This document shows, piece after piece, positions 56,167 through 64,000 of a stretch of 64,000 nt of DNA. Under the pieces are notes generated by a model. That model saw only the letters and a list, made by a program, of their open reading frames with translations, had not been told where the DNA came from and did not search any database. Both the position numbers and the translations under genes were made by a program. The DNA is from Trichuris trichiura. Taxonomy: Eukaryota > Nematoda > Enoplea > Trichinellida > Trichuridae. Location of the stretch: positions 124,001-188,000 of the forward strand of contig JBAJFE010000062.1 of the NCBI GenBank assembly GCA_037903355.1. Reading direction: 5' to 3'. Positions within the stretch are counted from its first letter, which is position 1. Every line of letters begins with the position of its first letter.

Positions 56167-59100
56167 TCAAATGTTGGCAACCATTTGAAACCACTGGCAC
56201 AAAGCGTCACCAACGACGCCTGGCAGATCACTGATACGTTTTAGGATGATGTAAAACGGAAAAGGAAAGATTTCCAAATAGGAGACAATATCCAAGCGAC
56301 CGTTGTCCTTGAACGTAGGCACCTTAACGTCGAATATCGAACTCTAAAAGGTGTAAATCTGTTTGACTTGAACCAACAGTTTCAGCTTTTTTTACCTTTC
56401 CCGGACTTTCTTGGTCTATGATGATGAACAATATAAAAACACCGAATTGGATCAACTCTTGAATAGACTGCTTCATTGCGTCTTGACCTTCAGCATAGAC
56501 ACCTCGACCGTCCGAAACGATAACCAGAAGACGAGCGGGAGCGTCAATGCCGACAAAATCACCGCCGTCACCGGGCGAAGAGAAAAATGAAGGAACGCAT
56601 TTGAGCAACTAAACTCGTACTTAAGTTAATATGCAAATTAACTGAAAGCAAAAAGAACAGTACGTTGCAAACGTTAGTCCTAAGCTCGCTGAAGTTTAAA
56701 CCCTGAACGACGGCTGCCCCTGTGAGGTCATCAAAGTGGTCGCATAATGGCGACAACAACTCCGTACTTTCTCCAAACTTGCACACCGCAACTGAGCCAA
56801 CTTCAAGGCGTCTAAGAGCGTTACTGATCAACGCGAGCGACTCGATAGCAATCTGAAAAAGTAAACAACGATGGTCAATGGGTTTCAGAAAAGGGAGAAT
56901 CACAAAAAGTGAAAACCTGCTTAGCACGATTGTCCATCATGCTCGACGAACTATCAATGGCAATAATAATCTGATAGCTTCGCTTCGCCCTTTTCGTTCT
57001 GCGGAGCCAAATTTTGTTCTGCCGAAAGTTGCTGGCGACAAACGGTATCAGCTTCCGAATGTTCAAACGTTTGCCAGTGCGATAGTCACCTCTGTTTTTT
57101 TAAAAAAAACAAAAGTATCATTTCAAGAAAATCAGCTAAAATAGGCGGTGTTACTGAAGACGAGACGCCGTGGTGGGTACTAGTATGGCCCTCAAACGTT
57201 CACACAATTCGACGGACAAGGATTCCGTAAATCGTACAAACTGTGTCCATATGCTCAGACATTCTTCGGCGCTCAGGACTTCAGGCTTAGCGGGAAGCTC
57301 AAGAGCTGATTCCGATGGCCATTCCGTAGAATGAAAATATCGAACCTAACAAAGAATTTCAACTCAAAAACAATTCAACAACCGTATGCCGCTTACAAGT
57401 TCGTAGAAGTCACGGTTTGTACAAAACGTAGAGGGAGACGCGTCCGGAGGGCTGTCGTCAACCATTTCATCATCAGGTGTCATTTCACTCCCTTCGTTTT
57501 CCAATCCACGAACCTCGTGCTGCCGCTCAGCGTCCTTTTCAACAATTACGGAATCAGTTACTTGATTTTCTTTATCCTTAAAGCAGAACACCACGTATAC
57601 TGTCAAAAAATTTCAAAAATTAGTTTCGCAGGTGCAAAGCAGAAAGGCTGATTCTAGTCAGCCGGGAAAGCGACATTACGAAGCATGTTAAGGGCAAGGT
57701 TACACTATGGAAACTCACGTTTGACCTGTTATACTACGAGCGCACATACTGTAGCAAAAGAATAAAAACAACCTGAATTTGACAGGAAAAATAATGAAAG
57801 TGATTCATGCAGTAGGGAATGGCCTACTCGACGTACGATTGTCATCAAGAAAGTATGCACTTCCGTTTAAGGTAAGAAACAATTAGCTTTGAAAGAAAAG
57901 TATCTATCATTGCCTCGCGCAAAAGGTTTTTAAAAAAGAGCTTAAAAATAACATATGCTACAGAATGCTAAATGATTTAAAGGTATATTGTCAAGGCCAT
58001 CAGTTTTTTTACGAACTTGTCTCTGTTGCAAGCGTTCTGTTCGTTTCCCTTCCGAATGGCAAGTTGTTAAAACGATCGAACGAGGCATTTACCGCATTTG
58101 GTTGTTCGCTAACGTCAAGCATTTGCCCGCGATGCTCCAGTCGCTCCAAATTCTGTTTTTTGACTATGTCCAATGTTGCACTGTCAACAACTTGGTTACA
58201 CTGCTCCGACAGATCAGCGGAATGAGCAAAGACGTTTCCATCAGTTTCTATAGGATTTGCGCCGTCAAAGTCAGCCTGATCGATTTCAGCATTCTGTTCG
58301 AATGCTTTCGACGGATCGCCGGCAGTCTTCATTTCTTCAGGCACCTTTTGGCGCTTGAGCGGGGAAGAAAATTCGTTTTGCCACTCCTTCGTTGTTTCAG
58401 CGGCAACGTTACGCTTCAGTGTGTCTTGACGGCTATCGCTCTCGCTATCTTGAGCCAACGCAGTTTGATCAATTCCTTCCGTACGATCTTCCTGTTGTTC
58501 CGTCTTCTCCGTCGGTTCGCCCACATCCGGCGTAGCATCACTTACACATTGGCAGCCGGAAGATGTAGGAGGCGTTTGCTTTTTATCCACGTCTTTGCTT
58601 TCATCCTCTTCGCTCTCTTTTAGGTCGGCTTGCTGCTCAGCTATTTCTGGCTCTTCCTCTTCCAACATGCTGCAATTTTCAAGCTCCGAATCGTTAGCGG
58701 TGCCTTCGCTTTCGCTCATTTCGTTCGCGAACTCCATATGGTCATCATTATCTTCTGCATTCTCCTCTTCCTTTTCTACATCTGGAAAAAATGAATATTC
58801 AAATCATGACACAATAAGCAAGCAAAATTTTAAATCAGAGTTGCCTCCAGTTAGTTAAATAAAAAAGTCTGCCACCTTCGGTTTGAATATCTTCAATATT
58901 CTGCTGGTCAGCTGAGGCATTGCCTTCTTCCTTCGCTCCTAATTCGTCCATTGGTTTTTGCGCTGCTTCATTGTTTTGATCCAAATCAGGAGTTTCTTCT
59001 TCTTCTTCCGTATCCCAAAGTTCCGGATCAAGAACATCTTCAGCTGCATCATTCACTTCACCGAACTGATCGTCGACACTTTCCACACTGCCACCTTCGC

Positions 59101-61130
59101 TTGAATCCGATGCATTGTCGTCGCCTAAAGCAACAACATTGTCTTTTTCGGAAGATAAGATGAAAACTGCATCCTACTGTCATTATCTCGGTCTGATCCG
59201 AGCTCGAGATCTTCAAGATTTCCCAAAAAGTCATCCTCAAGATCAATCGGCGTTTCCACATCATCAAACTGTCGATCGTTTTGTTCTTCAGGCAGGTCGC
59301 CAGATTTTTTCAGATCCTCAACTTGCCCCATGTTTTCAATTTCATCCGTAACATCCTTGGCGCCTTCGCCTTCACCAAGGCCGGCATTTTCAAAGTTTTC
59401 AAATTTCGTCTCCCCGCTGCCGGCCGCCTCTTCTGGTGGCGGTTCCACGTAGCCCTAAGGGACAACAATTGATAACGGCTTAACTATACTATGAGTAGCA
59501 AAAACTGTACATGCTCGCATAAGGCAATAACCAACTGTGCGAGAGACTCGTAGAATAAGCAAAATTTCACAGCCAACTGGTGACAATGCTCATGGGCATT
59601 TTCAAGGGTGCTACATAATTTGTCCAATGAGTTGTACACGACCAGCGAACTTGAACTGAATGTCGTTGTTTCCAAAAGGCTTTTGTTGAAATTTCCAACC
59701 ACTTCATTGAGCTGAAAATGAAATCTGAAATGTTAGCAACGGCAGTACAAATGCATTAAAGAACGAAGTTGGAAGCTTAAACAGAGTTCAACCCTACTCA
59801 ACATTCGTGAGCTGAAATTTCAGTTCATGCGAATAGTACGGACAGCCGGTGCAATAATAACAAAATTAGTAATACTACGATCATAGCTTTAATGCTTTAC
59901 TGCTAAGAGGGACAGTGGGAGCGACCCTACTAAAGAAACAACACGGAATTCTGATATCTATTCAGAGCGCTAAAATTAATAGCATCGGAACATCCCCATG
60001 GCAACAAGAGGACCAATTGATGCATACTCCAAAAGCGTCTAAGCAATGAGTAGGCGGTATAAGTGACCACCGCTTTTAAAATTCAGTGGGACGTCTAGCC
60101 ATTGTTGCCCTATTTTCTTTCCAATCGAACTTACAAACCTCGACTTTCACAATTGTATGTTCCTTCCAGTGATTTTCAAAAACTGGCCATTGCTTTTTCA
60201 TTTAGGAATACTGTGGTAAAGGAAACATACAGAACTCGTTAGAAGATTTCAAATATTCAAATATTTTTAATCTTGTTAAAAGCTCTGCACTCTTAACTGC
60301 TCAGGTACTTCCGCTGTAACGAGGTGAACAAGTAATACAGCGATAGCGCATAACACTTCTGATAATGGAAAATCAATTGACTTTCAGGTACCATGCGTAT
60401 TGTAAATTTGTATTCAAATATTTGTTTATATATTACAGTACGCATGTTACTTGAAAGTCAATTGGCGTTCCATAGAATTATTTGTTATCAATTATCGCCT
60501 TCTGACTATTTTACCCTACTACAACGAGAGTGGCTGAACAGTCCTTCAATTTGAATTCTGCTTTAGCTTTGGACACAAGAGGATCAAGGATTCCTTCGGG
60601 AATAGGCGCTAGTCGCTCCGTAACGTCATTTAGAACCGTCAAAACTTCAACGTCAGAAAAACATATAAAATCTTAATCTGACATGTCTCAGTTTGCTCAG
60701 CTAGTTACAGGAAAGCGAAAATAGCACGATAAAACAAAAGTAAAGGCTACACATGAAACAACAGGCATGAGATCCTAACAAGAACAGAAGTATACATGGC
60801 CTATGCAACAATTACTAATTTAAACAGTGAAATGGCAACAAAACTAAACAAGTGTTTAGTAAAGCTGACTACTTCATAGTAGAGGCTTCACTATCTACAG
60901 CGTCTATGTCACCATATTATCCTATATTTTCTACGTTTAAAAGCTGACGCCAAGACTAAGGAATTCTAACGGTACCACATAACTAAAGACATGTTTGAGC
61001 ATAGTGCGTTTTGATTGATAAATTATCTATGCATCGTATCCACCTTATCTTACAAAAGACATCAATGTCTTAATATAGTGAAGCTATGCTAACCTGCTAC
61101 AAGGCATACAACCTTCAATAGAATTTCAAC

Positions 61131-61201
<71 letters not shown>

Positions 61202-64000
61202 CTACACTTGTGATTTCGGTACTATGGAAACTGAAGCAGAATATGTTTTAAGAATAGGGATTTATACTTTTTATGAAAAAACATGTTTCCATGCTTACCT
61301 TAATATTTGCATTAAGCAAAATTTTTGAAGCTTTTGAAATTGTTTCGGCAGGAGAATCTGACTCGAGAAGGCAAATATTCTGCTTATGCAAATTCTGCGC
61401 AAACAGCTGAACAGCATGGAAGGTATCATCAATCAAAGTGGTATCAATGTCAACTGTATCTTGAAAATCCGGCCGCGCCTTTAGCAAAGACGCTTCAGCT
61501 GTCATACATGCGGCGCGCAACTTGTTCGTCCAATCAGGCAATGACCCTCCATGAAATGTCGGCTTACCATCGTCGCAACTAACTATAACATGTAGGAGTT
61601 CGTCCATGTGCGGCAGGAGTACTGTACTTATTTGCGAAAGCATATTGCTGAAGCGTTGCACCTGAGAGCTAAAAAAACTTATGCAAATTAAGAGACCGAA
61701 AAGCTGATTGCCAACCCGGAAACGTAGTTCATATTTTTGGCAGACATATCGCACAACTGTTCAGCCTCCTTGCAAACAAGATCGACATCCGATTGAAGCT
61801 TCGAAAGGCGTTCCATAGCGGAAGTAAAGTCAGAGCTGTGCTTCGACCAAGTTGCGATTGGAGAATTGCAACTATGGAACAACTTAGCCAACCGTTTCCA
61901 CTTGGGCTCACCTTCGACGTCGTCGTCTTCCGGTGCGCACCGCCAGAGAGTAAGCAATGCTCCTACAGCCTTTCTGGTTTCGTTTAACAGTAGGTTTAAT
62001 TCAACCATCAGTTTGTAACACACGCGGCCTTCCAGCACGTTGACTCCTTTGCTTAAATCATTCACCAACATTCCACCCTCTTTGCATAAAAGGCGCAAAT
62101 TTTCTAGAGAGCGCTTTTGCGAGTTCAACATTCCAGTCAAGCGTATAATCTTATTCATGCACAAGTTGCTCAGACCAAGCATGACTGCGCTGGTTCGCTT
62201 TTCCACTTGATCATTAATACCAGTGAAACTCTTTGCGGATACTTTCATCCAGTAAGACATACAAGTCCAGTAGAATCGGCACAACGTATCAAGATTTTCA
62301 AATGACGTCTCAGAAATGTCACTTCCATCCTGTTCATCGATGCACATGCTGAAAGCCGCATTTTCCATCTGTTCAAAGCTGATAAGATGCCCTTTTCTAT
62401 ATGACAAACCAAGCACATCCGACATTGTCCTCATCAAAGCGGCTATCGTCTTTTGCCGTTGCGCCAATTCCCTTTTAAAAAGCTTTTCATTTTTTTCACT
62501 TTCTCCATAACCGGCCGAGCCGCGTAATTTGGCTGTTGTATTTTTGCACAGCTCTGCAACCTCACCCAACATCTCCGAGCACTTGAGCGTTGACGATTGC
62601 ATGTTGAACCGCTTGAGCAGCTGACCGAGCTTACCGTAAATTTTGAGAATTTTCGGACAATCGCTGCACGCCTCCAAAGGCTTGTCATCATCCATACCAG
62701 AGCTGTTGAAAGGGAAACACCCGGCATCGTCGATGGTTAACGCAGAAACGGTGCCGGCAGACAGAACGACGCTTAAAGGCTCAGCCAGTTTTTCTTTGTA
62801 CTTTTTCACGATGTTGAATAGCTGTCGCTTTTTATGCTTCACGGAATCCAACAAGGCCCACCAGTTCAACGTGTTGAACTTTACAATTCGAATTAAGTCC
62901 TGAACAAGACAAAAAGCAAAAATGAATAGCGAGACAAAACATAGCTAGCGTTAGCTTGCCTTCAGCTCCTTCTCCTTCGGCTGTCTGGCTGTAGCTACGG
63001 ATTTTCGAACAATAACGAAATATTGGGAATAGTAGGCGCACATGTTCGCCAATACGTCAGCGTAGCGCGATTGGCGGATCGACTTGCAGTGCCGCAACAA
63101 CAACTGTATCCCGCGGATGTAGCTGATAAAGTGACCGACAGCCAACGAAGCAATGTCCACCGAGAAACTTTTAATGAAACCGCCCAGTGGTACAGTCTGA
63201 AAAACGACAATCAAGTAGGAGCTCTGCTGTCTTACTGCAGCAGCGAATTCTTAAAAAACTCATATGGGCGAGGCAACTTATCTGGTTGGACATTCTACCC
63301 TGCAACTTCTTATCTTTTTACACACAAAGTTTTTACAGTAATGATAATTCAGAAAGTTGCCCAAAGCGGGGCCAGCGGAAGGAAAAGTACTTACTGTTGT
63401 CTGGCAAAGGTCAACAATGTCTGCAAAGGCCAAAGCCCTTTCCAAACCCTCATTTTGAAAGTCAATTTCAGCGTCGTCCAGCAGTAAGCTCCAACGACCC
63501 AACTCTTGCTCTCGTCCTTTGATCAACAAAGCTCTCAAGGGCTGACTAGCTTCGTTGAGTTTATCGTCGCGTCGAGCGACTTGATCCCATTGTTCCACTC
63601 GACCTGCGAAAAAAAATTGCATAGGGGACATAGCTTAAATTGCAGCTAGTCAATGCCGTATACCTAGAAGCAACTGAAGCGCCGGTAAGAGCCCCTGATA
63701 AGTTGTATTGCATGGCAATTCCAGTAAGCGATCAATGTCCGCTTGGATATCTTGAAGTATAGCATTGTTTGGCCACTCGGTTTCAAGACGAAGGAGGGAT
63801 GATTGCAAAGTTTCCACCGCTGTTGAGCACTGCACAGCGAGTGAGTAGCATCCATTTTCCTTTGCATCCTCCTTTAACCCAGCCAACGAACGATAGATTT
63901 CGTTAAGAATAAGCACGTGATTGCTCATCAAATATTCGTCAAAGTGATCAAAAACGGAAAGCCATTTTTCGCAAGGCTTCACGTTTGCCCAATAGGACGT
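56167..64000 (-). CDS. MDN1: Midasin (MDN1/Rea1) AAA-ATPase, C-terminal part, many exons
   Basis: Midasin is a giant dynein-like AAA-ATPase that removes assembly factors from the pre-60S ribosome in the nucleolus and nucleoplasm. Only its linker, acidic region and MIDAS domain are in the window; the ATPase ring would lie beyond 64000. The linker includes long exons 62869-61688 and 63982-63650. The Asp/Glu-rich region covers about 59450-57360, with runs such as LWDTEEEEETPDLDQNNEA and MSESEGTANDSELEN. The MIDAS (von Willebrand A) part has GDYRTGKRLNIRKLIPFVAS, KIWLRRTKRAKRSYQ, the metal site IIIAIDSSSSM (56.95 kb), ESLALISNAL, ARLLVIVSDGRGV and a last exon 56344-56167 with FPFPFYIIL..LP..VGDALCQWF and the stop TGA. 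The metal site DxSxS is intact. Introns are mostly 50-60 nt, but 59.7-61.2 kb is intron-rich with repeats and one short exon near 60530-60650. Confidence 0.9.
60363..60476. repeat. Palindromic repeat in midasin intron
   Basis: Arms 60374-60399 and 60439-60464 pair with 2 mismatches in 26 (CAATTGACTTTCAGGTACCATGCGTA and its near-complement). Pairing resumes outside with ATGGAA/TTCCAT. An AT-rich loop separates them. Probably a small foldback or MITE; no clear duplication seen. Confidence 0.55.
61131..61201. repeat. (TTA)n microsatellite
   Basis: About 23 perfect trinucleotide units in an intron-like part of midasin. Confidence 0.95.

Noticed and set aside
57988..58623. 211-codon plus-strand frame
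   Set aside because: It is the antisense shadow of the acidic region of midasin (58009-58737, minus).
1..64000. CRISPR arrays, bacterial-type operons or ribosome-binding sites
   Set aside because: No regularly spaced direct repeats were seen, and the intron-rich conserved genes show that this is eukaryotic nuclear DNA.

Overview
This is animal DNA. Conserved nuclear genes are split by many introns of about 50-55 nt, secreted WAP-type proteins are present, and retroelements are abundant. Short introns, multi-WAP secreted proteins and Penelope-like elements together suggest a nematode, most likely an enoplean such as Trichuris; the species is an inference.

Layout. (1) Positions 1-28144 form a giant inverted repeat. 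The left arm (1-9456, possibly continuing off the window) mirrors the right arm (18689-28144) almost base for base. Each arm carries one intact four-exon gene (A1, A2) for a small secreted lysine-rich protein, one decayed paralogue (B1, B2), and a truncated Penelope-like element with a GIY-YIG domain and hammerhead-ribozyme motifs in its terminal inverted repeats. (2) The 9.2-kb spacer holds two solo-type LTRs at the arm ends, a third decayed paralogue (C), a BEL/Pao retrotransposon with 138-bp LTRs, a palindromic foldback element, a Tigger/pogo-like DNA transposon and a Penelope reverse-transcriptase fragment. (3) 28145-32860 holds a candidate two-exon secreted peptide and a third, direct copy of the peptide-gene block with intact gene A3. 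(4) 32861-41653 holds a two-exon three-domain WAP-like gene, two hammerhead-bearing foldback elements, an intronless two-KH-domain protein and a two-exon secreted orphan. (5) 42292-64000 is a housekeeping block, all on the minus strand: COP9 signalosome subunit 7, DNA polymerase zeta REV3 (complete, many exons), an eight-finger C2H2 protein, and the C-terminal part of midasin (runs off the window).

Most notable: the secreted lysine-rich protein family, whose exons are too short for simple ORF calling, three intact copies of which sit in or beside the giant palindrome; and a family of foldback elements (16137, 34774, 36178, 50928 and the Penelope units at 2710/24062) that share one design: palindrome arms flush at one end, a conserved tail of roughly 40 nt at the other, 9-13 bp target-site duplications in four of them, and hammerhead-ribozyme cores inside most. 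No database search was run; all family assignments come from motif recognition.
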